Counted from the first letter of the stretch, positions 1 through 10,425 are shown. The stretch is DNA of 64,000 bases from Parasponia andersonii (GCA_002914805.1 JXTB01000070.1:589354-653353); one strand, 5' to 3'. Notes: generated by a model from the letters alone, not told the origin. Made by a program: numbers and translations.

Positions 1-1185
1 TAAATGGGTCATCTTTGTACCAGTAAGCACCTGTGTATATACTTGTGAATTGTTCGTCTAGCTGAATCCGTTTTTTTCTTGGATCAGTGTCGAACAACCT
101 ACATCTAAACAATACCACGTTGCACCCTTTAATATATGACAACTCTAGAACTTGTTCCAATATACTATAGAAGTAGTTCCCATCAGATCCACGAACAAGG
201 ACACCACAATTTTGGGTGTTGTGTTTACTATCACGCTTATCAACTAGAAACTTTATCCCATTCATCATATAACCAGGGTAGGAGGAACTGAGAAGTTGGT
301 TCTACTAGCCAATACATACAATTCATTGTTGAACTCATCTGAACTGGATGTTTGTAATTAATTTATCTAATATAAAAAAATCATTAGATAACACATAATT
401 TGGTGCAAAGATTAGTGAAATTTAGGAAATTGTACAAGAGAAGCTTACTTGGGATTTAAACCATGCACTACCTTTAGCCTCTAACTCTCTCATGTGCTCA
501 CTAAATATATGTAGTGTCATACATTAGGGAAGTTCTAATAACATTGAACAAAAAGTATAGAAGGGTATAAAATACTTACTCAAGATATTTTTATACTTCC
601 GGATAGTTGTTTATTATGTACCACTCAAATTTAGGCCGATCAAAAGGATTAAGAATAATAATATCTTTTTTGCCCAGTGGGTGACCAACAGACTTAAAGA
701 TTGATAATATGTGGTTTGGTCAAGCATCAGCAATAATTTCTTTACGTTTGGGTCGATTGAATCAAGTTTTGACATTCCGCAAATACATAGAGCAAAATAT
801 AAGCGCCTTTGTAATGACATACGCTTCAGTAATAGACCCTTCTTGATGTACCTGATTTCGAACATACTGTTTATAAACTCTCATGCCCCGCTCAATTGAG
901 TACTTCCATCGAAAATGAACGGGTCTACCCTGTATTGCCTCTTCTGGTAAATAGAGAATAAAATGAATCATTATGTCAAAGAAGGTGGGTGGAAATATTC
1001 TTTCCAACTTAGTTAATATGGTTACAGCATCCTTTTGTAGCTTTTCTAGATCGGCCACATTCAATGTGCGTACACAAAGTTTTTGAAAAAAAAAAAACAC
1101 AACTCAGTGATAGTTTTCCAGATTTTTTTTTTAAATACGGTCTAATCCCATCAGGTAGAAGACGTTGGAAAAAGACATGACAGTC
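1..1185 (-). pseudogene. CACTA (En/Spm) transposase, C-terminal remnant
   Basis: Read on the minus strand, about 1185-1030 gives the conserved start of the C-terminal block (YDCHVFFQRLLP), then LTKLERIFPPTFFDIMIH and LPEEAIQGRPVHFRW, hallmarks of the DUF4218 region of plant CACTA TNP2-like transposases. Positions 865-614 hold the end of that domain (PLGKKDIIILNPFD in a shifted frame). Positions 280-1 hold an open stretch with NCGVLVRGSDGNYFYS and FDTDPRKKRIQ, typical of DUF4216. The order DUF4218 then DUF4216 matches the family; the catalytic domain would lie upstream and is absent. Frameshifts, A-runs and stops break the frame, so this is a dead copy. It runs off the left edge, so neither terminal inverted repeat nor target duplication can be seen. 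Confidence 0.85.
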
Positions 1186-1580
1186 ATATATTGGTATAAA
1201 AATTTGATTTAAATTTCAGAATACTAAGCATTATTTTTATTTTATGAAAATTCTATTTTAATTTCTTTATCCATTCCCAAAGGTAAAATGCATGCTATAT
1301 TAGAAAATGTTCATCGAGAAAACCAAACTGTTTGCTGTAGGGCACTCGGTTTATTTCACTGACCCGGAATACATTTATAATAAAAAAAAATTTCATCATA
1401 ATCTAAAACTACCAGAAATGAATCTCTACGTCAATAAAAAATTCTACTATAATTTTCAGTGGAAACGCAAGTGAAAAAAGAAACTGCAACCTACTTTCTT
1501 TTGCCAATTAACAAAATGACAATAAAACAAGATTTAATAGAACAAATATATAACCAAATATATATTTGCAAGAATCGAAC
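1186..1580. other. non-coding, AT-rich spacer or intron
   Basis: No credible coding region. It separates the CACTA remnant from the nucleoredoxin exon and begins with that exon's splice donor (gtt at 1580-1578 on the minus strand), so it may be intron 1 of the host gene. I find no thioredoxin active-site motif (WCGPC) on the minus strand here. Confidence 0.5.
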
Positions 1581-1676
1581 CTGGTCGCCATTGTTGCGTA
1601 CTAGAAAGTCCCTTTTCTCAGAGGACAAGAGTACGGACAAATCGTGAGCAACTCCAAGAACATTGTCGTCAGCCAT
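1581..1676 (-). CDS. nucleoredoxin-like gene, exon 1 only
   Basis: The minus strand encodes 32 residues from an ATG at 1676, including DLSVLLSSEKRDFLVRNNGD. This closely resembles the start of plant nucleoredoxin 1 (family pattern: ...LLSS.ERDFL.RNNGDQVKIS...), a multi-thioredoxin-domain disulfide reductase. The exon ends CAG followed by GTTCGA, a good splice donor in phase 0, at the point where the family has an intron just before the first thioredoxin fold. No further exon is found down to position 1. Either intron 1 is long and holds the CACTA remnant, or the gene was broken and only this exon survives. The exon itself is free of stops. Confidence 0.6.
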
Positions 1677-3007
1677 GTCTAGGTTTGCAAATCTGTATAT
1701 ATGCTATTGTTTTATGTCCGTAATATTATATATACTGCGTTTTTGGTTTTGTAATCATATATACGTGGCAGGGTAGTAGGGATATTTCCTCCCTCTTAGG
1801 AACAAACGAAAATTATTGAATTAACTTTACTCAATAATCCTGATACTGACACCTGACAAAATTTTTAAAACAATTTTGATTGTTGCAATAAATTTTTCGA
1901 AAAAAGGTTGGAGAGGGAATTAGACAATATCTTAGGAAAATTGGATACGCCTTTGATTTATCTGAGTAATATAATATTTGAAATTTAATACCATAATTTT
2001 CGGTTGATTATAGGAGTAATAGCTTTTAGTCTCTGAAAAGACTCTCTTTTATTTGAACGGACAAAGACTCTTTCTATAAATAGCTATAAATAGGAATCCT
2101 ACAAATATTAAAAACGTCTCAGATATTTAACAATACAAAAAGAAAAGCTTGTTTTTATCTTCCAGCAGGAATACAACTAAGCATTGGTACGTATGGAGAA
2201 TGAGATGTTGCAAAACCGTGTCTTAATAAACTTCCTTAATTTCCTTAGACAATACTGTCTTAAATATAGCTTACTTTCCTTATCAAGAAATTGGTAAGTA
2301 AATTAATATACGTAAATTATATTTCTTATCCGACATATTTACTAATGTGTAATGAAAAGAATTGTGTTAAAAGAAAGAGTTTGAAAAAGAAGAAATCAAA
2401 ATTTGAGTTATATCCTCCTAATATCCCTTATAGTGTCACTCTTTTTTTTTTTTTTTTTTTGTCTCTTCTTACCTTTTTTCATCAACTTTTCTGACCCTTA
2501 TTTGAAATACATTAATGGAAACATTTAATATTTATATAAGTGCACATTTTTCTTATTAATGACATTAAACACAAAAAATTCCTTTCCACACCACCTCAAA
2601 ACACCTAGCATTTTTATCGGGTATAACTTTTAAGATTGATCTTTTAGTGCTCGTACGGATACTTTTTTGTTTTTTTGCTTTTCAATTTTTTTAAAATGAA
2701 AAAAAAGGTGAAGATTTTCTCAAGAAAAAAAAAACATAAACAAAAGTGTATTATTTCGAATTTTCATTAATCAGAATGGAAAAAAATTCTTAACACTATT
2801 ATTTATTGCAAAAAAAAAAAATTCTTGATGCTAGAATTAATTGAATTATTATTTTGGATTAGTGCCAAAGGGATTTCTCTTTAACATTATAAATTTTCTA
2901 CTCTGACTTATTATATTGCCTAAAAATTAAAAGTGAACAAGATTTGCACATATATTTTATTATAATTGGTATTTTAATATCGAAGCTTTGTTTTTTCTTT
3001 TTGTCAG
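1677..3007. other. intergenic, AT-rich; no gene seen
   Basis: Contains poly-T and poly-A runs (for example about 2443-2461) and no supported coding region. The part just right of 1676 would be the promoter and 5' leader of the nucleoredoxin exon on the minus strand. It also holds two TATA-like boxes on the plus strand (listed separately). Confidence 0.5.
2073..2098 (+). promoter_or_regulatory. tandem TATA-like boxes
   Basis: Two TATAAATA motifs occur about ten bases apart (ctataaatagctataaata). No coding sequence is recognised downstream before the retrotransposon at 3013, so a functional promoter is only a possibility in this AT-rich DNA. Confidence 0.25.
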
Positions 3008-3012
3008 GTTAA
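3008..3012. repeat. target site duplication gttaa (left)
   Basis: gttaa directly precedes the 5' LTR and recurs directly after the 3' LTR at 10421-10425. Confidence 0.9.
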
Positions 3013-3054
3013 TGTTGTGCGGTCTAAAATCTCAAGGTCGCATAAGGGATATAA

Positions 3055-3147
3055 GCGACCTCTTCCGTGAAGATTATATGCGACCTCTTCCGTGATGGTT
3101 ATATGCGACCTCTTCCGTGATGTTTACATGCGACCTTCTCCGCATAG
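3055..3147 (+). repeat. 25-bp tandem repeats in LTR U3
   Basis: Units starting gcgacctcttccgtga begin at 3055, 3080 and 3105; a degenerate fourth begins at 3130. The matching array in the 3' LTR starts at 9758. Short U3 repeats upstream of a TATA box often act as transcription enhancers in plant retrotransposons; that role is inferred here. Confidence 0.85.
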
Positions 3148-3365
3148 TTTGCCTTGACAAACAGGAAACTTACAAGGAAAAGGAAACAAGTATATGTTAT
3201 AAAAGAGACCTACCAGGAAAGGGAAACAAAAGTCTCCTATTTGTAATCATCTAGTTATCCAATTTGAATAGTTATCTTATATAGTTACCCGTTTGTAATT
3301 AGGATCCTAGGGACATTAGGATCCTAGTGACACAAGGATCCTAGGGACATAAGGTTACCTTGGCC

Positions 3366-3373
3366 TATATAAA
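3366..3373 (+). promoter_or_regulatory. TATA box of the 5' LTR
   Basis: TATATAAA lies in ggcctatataaaggg, downstream of the U3 repeats and conserved in the 3' LTR at 10072-10079. It is the likely core promoter for the element's transcript. Confidence 0.7.
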
Positions 3374-3717
3374 GGGAACCGGATGTTCTGATTGGAAAGG
3401 CAAGCCAAGTGAAGCCAATTCAAGTAAATTCAAGTGTTGGGAGAATTCCGAGTGGAGAGTATTCGAAGCTTTGGGTAGTCTAGGTCTAAAGTATTACAAT
3501 TATTCTTCAGTTCTTCCAAAGGAGATTGTAACCTTGAGTGTTTGTAATTCTTCATAAAAAATAGTGAGAAAACAGTGAACGTAGGCTCATCTTTTTCGGG
3601 GCCGAACCACTATAAATCCCTCTCTCTTTATTCGCTTTGATTTATTACTTCAATTTATACAAGCCACATCTCTCAATTGTTTCTAAATTTATTGTTGATA
3701 AAACCTCCATCAACAAT

Positions 3718-3735
3718 TGGCGCTAGAATGAGGGC
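3718..3735 (+). other. primer-binding site
   Basis: Two bases after the 5' LTR comes tggcgctagaatgagggc. The first six bases match the TGGCGC beginning of primer sites used by Tat/Athila-type elements; the remainder is not a clear match to a tRNA end I can name. Confidence 0.6.
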
Positions 3736-3776
3736 TATTCCGGCAAAAAAGTTTGTCAAATTCCACTTATTCGATA

Positions 3777-6514
3777 ATGGCAAACACTAGAAACACTACC
3801 AGAGCCACCGGAACTAGCCAAAATCAACCTCAAAGTACCGCTGCTACACAGGCCACCCCTGTTCAGGATCAACCTACTGCAATGGCAATAGAGAATCTAT
3901 CCCAAAGACAGGATCGCATGGAGGAGACGCTCGTGAACCTTCAGCAAGTCACTAACCAGATCAACGACACTCTGTGACGACTTGCTGAGGACAGATGGTA
4001 ACCCCGCCACAACACGAATGCCCCAAGGAGCGTCCTGCTCAGTTACCAGAGAAAGGAGTCTAGATCCTCTAGACGAGAAGACGCAGCCAACCGAGAACTC
4101 AGCAGGAGCGTCATGAAGATCGCACCACTAAGGGAAAAGGCAAGGTCGTAGACTTGCCTCAATCTCGAACGAAGAGTTCAAATACGAGTCCCGATCGCAC
4201 ACAACCTTCTCGTAAATCCACTAATAGTCAGGATCGCTTGAGCGACGAACAAGGACGACCATCGAGAAGCGTCTTCGAAAGAATCAGCAGGGAGTTGAGA
4301 CAAAATCCTGCAGACCTGAGACAGTATTTGGAGCGACGACATGGTCATGATCGATCTGTATCACATCACAACGACCAAAGCCGATCTTATCGCACTATGT
4401 CACTGGAGTCCTCTCATAGGTCGCAGAAGACTCTACCTGACCAACCTGCTGTTAAACAGGATTACGAACAAAAGTCGCCTTTACCACCAGCAAGGAATGA
4501 TGCTTTCCCTCTGAACGTCGATGTTCACAATCTAAGGATCGCATTAGATGCACTTCCTTGCTGGGACGATGTGCTCGCAGATGGGTATCGTCAGTCGCCA
4601 TTCAGCGAGGAGGTTCGAGTAGCAGCCCTTCCCACTGGATTCAGACTTCCCACCATTAACACTTTTGATGGGAAGACTGATCCCCAAGACCACATGGATC
4701 ACTTTAGTGACTTGATGGAACTTCATTGGGTTAGTGATCATGCACGCTGCAGGTGTTTCACTGTGACACTCTCAGGAGCAGCGAAGAAGTGCTTTCGAGG
4801 ACTTAAATCTGGTTCGATCTCGTCCTGGCAACAACTACAGACGGCGTTCTTAAGACAATTTTAGGCCGCAAAGAATTTTACTATCCCACTTGTTAGTTTG
4901 TCCGCAATCCGGCAAGGTCCAGAAGAGACTCTACGGTCTTATCTCAACCGGTTCACCTCAGAGCTTGCAAAGGTCAATAACCCGCCTGAAGGAGGAGTTC
5001 TTACTCTTATGATGGCTGGGGTGCGACCAGAAACAAAACTCACGGAGGAATTACTCGAGCGAGAGTATAGGACTCTCGAAGACTTCTACCGAAGAGTTGG
5101 TCGATATCTAAGGTTAGAATCTTGACGAGAGAATCTTCAGAAGACTAAAAAAGGGGGAAAAATGGATGTGGCAAAAGTTGCGGTCGTCACCGACAACGGC
5201 GGTAATAAGAAAAATAAAAGGAATAATGAACAGGCTAATGAGAATCAGCCAAGACCTAAAAGGCAGGAAATACAAAAAGCTCCCATGAGGTTCAGCAATC
5301 ATACTGAATTAAATGCAACCATAGATCATATCTATGCGGTCACTAACCAGAAGGAGCGGCTTCGACAACTAGAACCAATGAGGCGGGACAGGACGAAGCG
5401 CGACCCCAACAAGTTTTGCCGATATCATAATGATATTGGGCATGACACTAATAATTGCTTTGCCCTGAAAGACGAAATCGAAAGGCTGATCAGAGAGGGA
5501 CGATTGCGGCAGTACACGAGGCAGAACGAAGAAAGGCGAGAAGAAGACCAACAGCGACCTCCAGAAATTCAGCGCGAGGTACGAACTATTTTTGGAGGGC
5601 CGCATGTTGGAGGAGATTCCAAGCGAGCACAGGACAGATACACACGAGAAGCTCGACAGCAGCCGTTAACCAATGTCATGCACCTTGACCAGCGACCACG
5701 AAAGCTTCAGCGAGTACCGGAAATGGATATCACCTTCACAGAGCAGGATGCAAGGGAAGTCCATTATCCGCATAATGATGCGTTGGTCATAAAAGTCAAC
5801 TGTGGAAGCACACAGTTGTGGCGAGTGTTGGTCGACAATGGAAGTATCGTAGACATCCTCTACCTTGATGCCTTCAAAAAGATGGGACTAAATGAGAGCG
5901 ACCTGAAGCCTGCCGCAACTCCACTCTATGGTTTTACCGGTGACAGCCTGTTACCTATGGGCATGATCGAATTGATGGTCAGGATTGGGTCCTTTCCAAG
6001 GGTTTCATCGATAATGACCCAATTTTTTGTGGTAGATTGTCCATCTGCCTTCAATGCTGTACTGGGAAGACCAGCATTAAGGGAACTTCGAGCTGTCACC
6101 TCGATTTACCATCTGACAATGAAGTTCCCAACCCAACATGGAGTTGGCAAAGTGCGAGGAAACCAGTACGATGCGAGGACATGTTATAAAAACTCGCTAA
6201 AACTCGCAGCAAAAGATGCGACGTCTCGCACAATGATGGTCCACCTGCCAGAGGAAGCGATTGACGCGTCAATCGTGGTAGCAGATGAAGCATCAGTCGA
6301 AGCGTCAGTCGTGACAACAGGTGAAGCGTCAGTCGTGGCGGCGGATAAAGTGTCAGTCAAAGCATCAGTCATGGCAACGGATGAAGCGTCAGTCAAAGCG
6401 TCAGTCATGGCAACGAGCAAAGCGTCAGTCGAATCGTCAGTGAAAGCATCAATCGATACGACCAGTGAAGACTTCGATCTTCGAGAAATTGACGGTCAGA
6501 ACTGGACCCGTTGA
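3777..6514 (+). pseudogene. gag-protease of the Tat-like element, broken
   Basis: Encodes capsid/nucleocapsid and aspartic protease for virus-like particles. A first frame starts MANTRNTTRATG (3777) and stops at 3975-3977. From about 4140 one frame runs to 6514, interrupted only by TAG at 4862-4864 (Gln expected in the context RQF-x-AAKNF) and TGA at 5123-5125. The gag core includes TFDGKTDPQDHMDHF and SGAAKKCFRGLKSGSI. Then comes a zinc-knuckle-like FCRYHNDIGHDTNNC, then the protease with VLVDNGSIVDILY and AVLGRPALREL. DNGS in place of the usual D(T/S)G is common in this lineage. The tail (6250-6460) is made of repeats. A shift near 6485 continues into RTGPVEVLEDL...DEIGTKI, the linker before RT, up to about 6620. 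Confidence 0.88.
6270..6460 (+). repeat. in-frame degenerate repeats encoding an Ala/Ser/Val-rich tail
   Basis: Imperfect units of about 21-36 bp built on gcgtcagtc with variable spacers encode repeated (K/E)ASV(M/V/K)A-type segments after the protease. They expand a linker between protease and the missing RT. Confidence 0.75.
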
Positions 6515-6627
6515 AGTATTGGAGGATTTATTATTCGACATCCTCCAAGACGAGATTGGAACGAAGATTCAGGAACCTGTGCGAGCTTCAATTATAGTTT
6601 TACGGCAGTTTTCGGACACCATAAAAC

Positions 6628-6642
6628 TCGGGGGGCAGTGGG
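6628..6642 (+). other. G-rich polypurine-like tract at a deletion junction
   Basis: ctcggggggcagtgg sits where the pre-RT coding sequence is lost. G-rich tracts of this kind follow the pol gene or precede the 3' end in Tat elements, so the RT-INT region was probably deleted between about 6620 and this tract. Confidence 0.4.
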
Positions 6643-6997
6643 ATCAGAATTATCTCCTACTTGTTTCCTAAGGAACTATGCAAATGTTCATTTAGAGGAG
6701 ACATGGTTTTTAGATCGTCGAGGTGTCAAAATATCACTACGACGATGCATCTGAATCTCCTTAAAATCGTAGGATTTTCTCCTCGCTTCATGCCTCAGCA
6801 TGTCGTATTACGCAATTTCCCTCCTCGAACAAAAAAGTAACTATGCAAAATGTTCATTGTTCGATGTGATATATTGCTACTCTATTTTGACATGGAACTT
6901 TTGAAATACAGTTAGAGTTTGCATCACTCGTATTAACTGGTTTCTTAAGCGACCTAACTCATCCAAACGCTTAAAACTCGTTTTAAGTTAGTCAGAT
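6643..6997. other. untranslated spacer inside the Tat-like element
   Basis: No coding potential on either strand. It lies between the truncated pol linker (+) and the stop codon of the antisense gene (-), and would be 3' untranslated sequence for both transcripts. Confidence 0.5.
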
Positions 6998-8818
6998 TTA
7001 ACTGCCTAGGTCCTCGAACATCTGCTGCTTTTCCAGGTTGAAAGCTGTTCTATCTTCTTTCTGAGCTTTTTCCAGGTTCTCGAATGCTTGAGTTATTTCA
7101 TCAATCTTCTCGGCTTTCTCTAAGCATTCGAGAACCAGATCGTGCATCAGGACAGTAGCAGCAGCAGTCTAAAAAAAAATGATGTAAATCTCAAGTTATC
7201 AAAAGTATTCATGAAGAGGGGATTCAGAAGCTCACGTTCGCCAGCATCCTCAACGCACATCCGAAAGCAACTTTTGCAGGACGTCGCTTCATCCGCTCCC
7301 AGCCCTCTTCAGTCGTAAAGCAGTCGATAAAAGCTGCGCTCATTCCAGCTTTTTCCAGAAGTTGGTTGAGGAGTGCGAAGAGCTCGTCGCTTTTATCGAC
7401 CATGTTTGGTTCTGAAGTGGCGGCTTCGGAAGGAGGTTCGGGAGTGCTCGCTAGCTGAGATGGTGGAGGAGGTGGCGAGCTCGCCGGGACGTCCTCGAAG
7501 GCGACTTTTCTCTTCTTTGAGCAGTCGACCTTCTCCTTCCCTTTCGACGGCGGCATACTCTCGGGTGTCTTATTTTTCGCCATAGACCCGAGAGTAGAAG
7601 GAGGTGCTCGCAGGCCGCTGCCAATAACCATTGCTGTACAGAATATGTTAGTAAGCGAAGAAATAGTAAAAGTAAAGGTAAGAGTTAGTGTGATTACCTT
7701 CTTCTTGAGGAGCTGGTTGAGAAGTTGGTGGTGAGACGGCTTCTGGGGATGAAGGCTCTGAGCGAGGTGGTGTGGCCCGTGTCTTTCTTTTTTGTTTCCT
7801 GGAGGATGAAGCACCTAAGTCTGTCCTTCTCGACTTCTTCTTCGAGCTTGGTGGTCGAGAGAGAATAGGGGGATCGGGGAATGCAGCGGCTCTTGGAATC
7901 AGACCGCAAGCGACCAGATTCTTTGATGTACCAAGAACCTTCCAGTTAAACTCTTCAACTGGAAGCTCGTTGATTTGGTACACTCTTGCGAGTTGGTCAC
8001 TTGAGAGTCCAGGTCGATCCCTATTATCTGCGATGATATTGAAGTGTGATCAGTATAAGAATAAAAATAAAGGCAGACAAATTAATTGAAAGGTTACCTA
8101 CCGGGACTCTGAAAGAAGCCGTTAGCTGCATAATCAAAATGGAAAAATGGGGTTTTCCATTTTCCCATGTTGTTACGGACCCCGTAGATCGTTTTTATGG
8201 CCTGATTCGAACATTTGCTCGCATAGAAGAAGCCGAGGTCTGATGGGTTCGATTTTACTTGGTAGAATCAAGCAAATTCTTCAGGAGAGGGGATTTGTAA
8301 GCCTAATTTATGGTATAGGATATACAAACCTACTATGTACCTATAGGTATTAGGAGTCGATTGAAAAGGGACGACCCCATAATAATCGACTATTGATTTA
8401 ATGTATGGATGGAGAGGAAGATGGACGCCATACTTTAGGACTGCTTCAGAAAAGGAAGCGAGCCCAAGAGGGGGAATGTGTGGTCGATTAAATTCTGTGG
8501 GTAGGCGAAGAGGAATGGCGATTTTGTAGCTGCTCGTAATTTTTCTGATTTTGTTCGACGTGCAGCTTGTTCGAATGTTAGTGCATGACCAGTTCCTCTC
8601 CACGTATGGGTAGTCAGAGGAAAATGCAGGAGCATCCCTAATGTGTCTGGGCTATTGATCCTAGGGAAGATCACCTATTCGAGGACTACCTTGCCTTGTC
8701 CCTATTATTTCGATCTCGGTTCAGGTTCAAGGTAATCCTCGAGGTTAATGGAGCTAACACTTGAGTTAGACTCCCCAGAAAAGGCATTTCCTTCTCTAAA
8801 ATCCTCACTACTAGACAT
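6998..8818 (-). pseudogene. antisense spliced ORF inside the element (Transposase_28-like)
   Basis: Four exons fit on the minus strand: 8818-8102, 8027-7698, 7633-7236 and 7168-6998. Introns are 74, 64 and 67 bp, all GT-AG, and all junction phases agree. It starts MSSSEDFREGNAFSGES. A central block with RPHIPPLGLASFSEAV, YGVHLPLHPYIKSIVDYYG and NTYRYIVGLYILYHKLG resembles the 'putative gypsy-type transposon' domain (Pfam Transposase_28). A Ser/Pro/Lys-rich middle and a coiled-coil-like C-terminus (LVLECLEKAEKIDEITQAFE) ending in TAA follow. Lesions: stops near 8705-8670, a one-base shift near 8520 and TGA at 8268-8266. Antisense ORFs between pol and the 3' LTR are known in Tat elements; their role is unknown. 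Confidence 0.75.
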
Positions 8819-8927
8819 CTGAAAAGAAAAGAAATGCACAGGGATTCAGATATTGGGGATTACTACTATGTTAGTATTCTAGGAATTTATCCTAAGAATA
8901 TATTATACAAGCAAGCTTATTCCTAAA

Positions 8928-9013
8928 GTGTTCGAGCAGTTCATCAGAGTGTTCGAGCAGTTCATTAGAATGTTCGAACAGTTCATCAGAAAGTGTTCGA
9001 ACAGTTCATCAGT
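8928..9013 (-). repeat. 21-bp tandem repeats upstream of the antisense gene
   Basis: Four copies of a ~21-bp unit (gtgttcga[g/a]cagttcatcag) begin at 8928, 8949, 8970 and 8993; the third has two extra bases. They sit 110-195 bp upstream of the antisense start codon at 8818, where a promoter would be expected. Confidence 0.85.
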
Positions 9014-9697
9014 AAATAAACAGTCGGATCAATGAGAATAAAATAAGGTATCAGACCTTAGTTCTTTTCATAGGATCATTCCTAAGCAATTCTACTTTAC
9101 AGACAAGAAAAAAGAGATATATATAAAAAGAAAACTCTCTCGTTTCACTTCGGTGAAAAAGAGATTATTCTTGAAGATTACTTTCAAAAAAGGAAAAGAG
9201 AAGAGGAGAGATAAACCGACCCTTTTCAGAAGCAGAAGACGATTTGAGATTTCGACAGTGAAGGAGCTTGATTTGAGCGAGCTGAGAAAGACGGCGTTAG
9301 GGCTTGGAGTTCGTGTTTTCAGAAACAGTGAAATAATAAAATAACAGGAAGATTTCTGATATTATAGCCTGTGTACCGACAGATCACAGCCGTTGATTAG
9401 GAAATTTGAATTTCGGATCTTAAGGCTGAGGATTGCGTGGGATTTAATTTCATCCGAAAGGTCAGGATTGTTTAAAATTTGAAAAGATTCGGTGTGACGG
9501 TTAGACCTCCTCGAATTTCGCTCTCTCAGAAAAGGCTACACGTATTCAGTATCTGACAGAAAGAGATACGCGTGATCTTAAAAGGTAGGATTTGGGATCT
9601 GGCGGATCTTCGACTACTCAGACTTCAAGATGAGTTATGACACCACGTGTTTAGGGTCGCACGGTAATTAGAAGCTCCATTTCGTCTTAAAGAACTA
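9014..9697. other. non-coding 3' region of the Tat-like element
   Basis: No supported coding region. It would hold the rest of the antisense gene's promoter/5' leader on the minus strand and 3' UTR of the element on the plus strand. Confidence 0.5.
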
Positions 9698-9715
9698 ATG
9701 GAGCTGGGGAGCAAT
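9698..9715 (+). other. polypurine tract before the 3' LTR
   Basis: aatggagctggggagcaa-type sequence directly precedes the TGTTG start of the 3' LTR, as expected of the plus-strand priming site. Confidence 0.7.
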
Positions 9716-10420
9716 TGTTGTGTGGTCTAAAATCTCAAGGTCGCATAAGGGATATGAGCGACCTCTTCCGTGAAGATTATATGCGACCTCTTCCGTGATG
9801 GTTATATGCGACCTCTTCCGTGATGTTTACATGCGACCTTCTCCGCATAGTTTGCCTTGACAAACAGGAAACTTACAAGGAAAAGGAAACAAGTAAATGT
9901 TATAAAAGAGACCTACCAGGAAAGGGAAACAGAAGTCTCCTATTTGTAATCATCTAGTTATCCGATTTGAATAGTTATCTAATTATATAGTTACCCGTTT
10001 GTAATTAGGATCCTAGGGACATTAGGATCCTAGTGACACAAGAATCCTAGGGACATAAGGTTACCTTGGCCTATATAAAGGGAACCGGATGTTCTGAAAG
10101 GAAAGGCAAGCCAAGTGAAGCCAATTCAAGTAAATTCAAGTGTTGGGAGAATTCCGAGTGGAGAGTATTTGAAGCTTTGGGTAGTCTAGGTCTAAATTAT
10201 TCCAATTATTCTTCAGTTCTTCCAAAGGAGATTGTAACCTTAAGTGTTTGTAATTCTTTATAAAAAATAGTGAGAAAACAGGGACGTAGGCTCATTTTTT
10301 TCGGAGCCGAACCACTATAAATCCCTCTCTCTTTATTCGCTTTGATTTATTACTTCAATTTATACAAGCCACATCTCTCAATTTTTTCTAAATATATTGT
10401 TGATAAAACCTCCATCAACA
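9716..10420 (+). repeat. 3' LTR of the Tat-like element
   Basis: 705 bp, the partner of 3013-3715, with the same U3 repeats (from 9758), TATA box (10072-10079) and TG...CA ends. Followed by the gttaa duplication. Confidence 0.95.
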
Positions 10421-10425
10421 GTTAA
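10421..10425. repeat. target site duplication gttaa (right)
   Basis: Matches 3008-3012. The pre-insertion site would read tcaggttaataatgg. Confidence 0.9.

Larger units (their letters stand above)
3013..3715 (+). repeat. 5' LTR of the Tat-like element
   Basis: 703 bp, TGTTG...CAACA. Nearly identical to 9716-10420. Carries four 25-bp tandem units at 3055-3147, repeated aggatcctag-type motifs at about 3301-3350 and a TATA box at 3366. Confidence 0.95.
3013..10420 (+). mobile_element. non-autonomous Tat-like Gypsy LTR retrotransposon
   Basis: A 7.4-kb complete element: LTR 3013-3715, primer-binding site, gag-protease, no reverse transcriptase, RNase H or integrase cores, an oppositely oriented spliced gene, a purine tract and LTR 9716-10420. 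Both ends start TGTTG and finish CAACA, and it is flanked by the 5-bp duplication gttaa. The protease motif LVDNGS...DILY and the LGRPALRELRAV motif are of the Tat (Ogre/Retand-like) kind. By eye the LTRs differ at about 18 bases and two short indels in ~703, so the insertion is fairly recent. Movement would need proteins from a full-length relative. The layout matches the gag-only class described in plants as TR-GAG elements. Confidence 0.9.

Noticed and set aside
3055..3147. Regularly spaced short repeats that could suggest a CRISPR array
   Set aside because: Units are contiguous, with no unique spacers, present in both LTRs, in a plant genome; they are U3 tandem repeats.
7373..8243. Plus-strand frames of 65-105 codons within the Tat-like element
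   Set aside because: They are opposite-strand shadows of the antisense exons and have no motif; the minus-strand splice phases are consistent.
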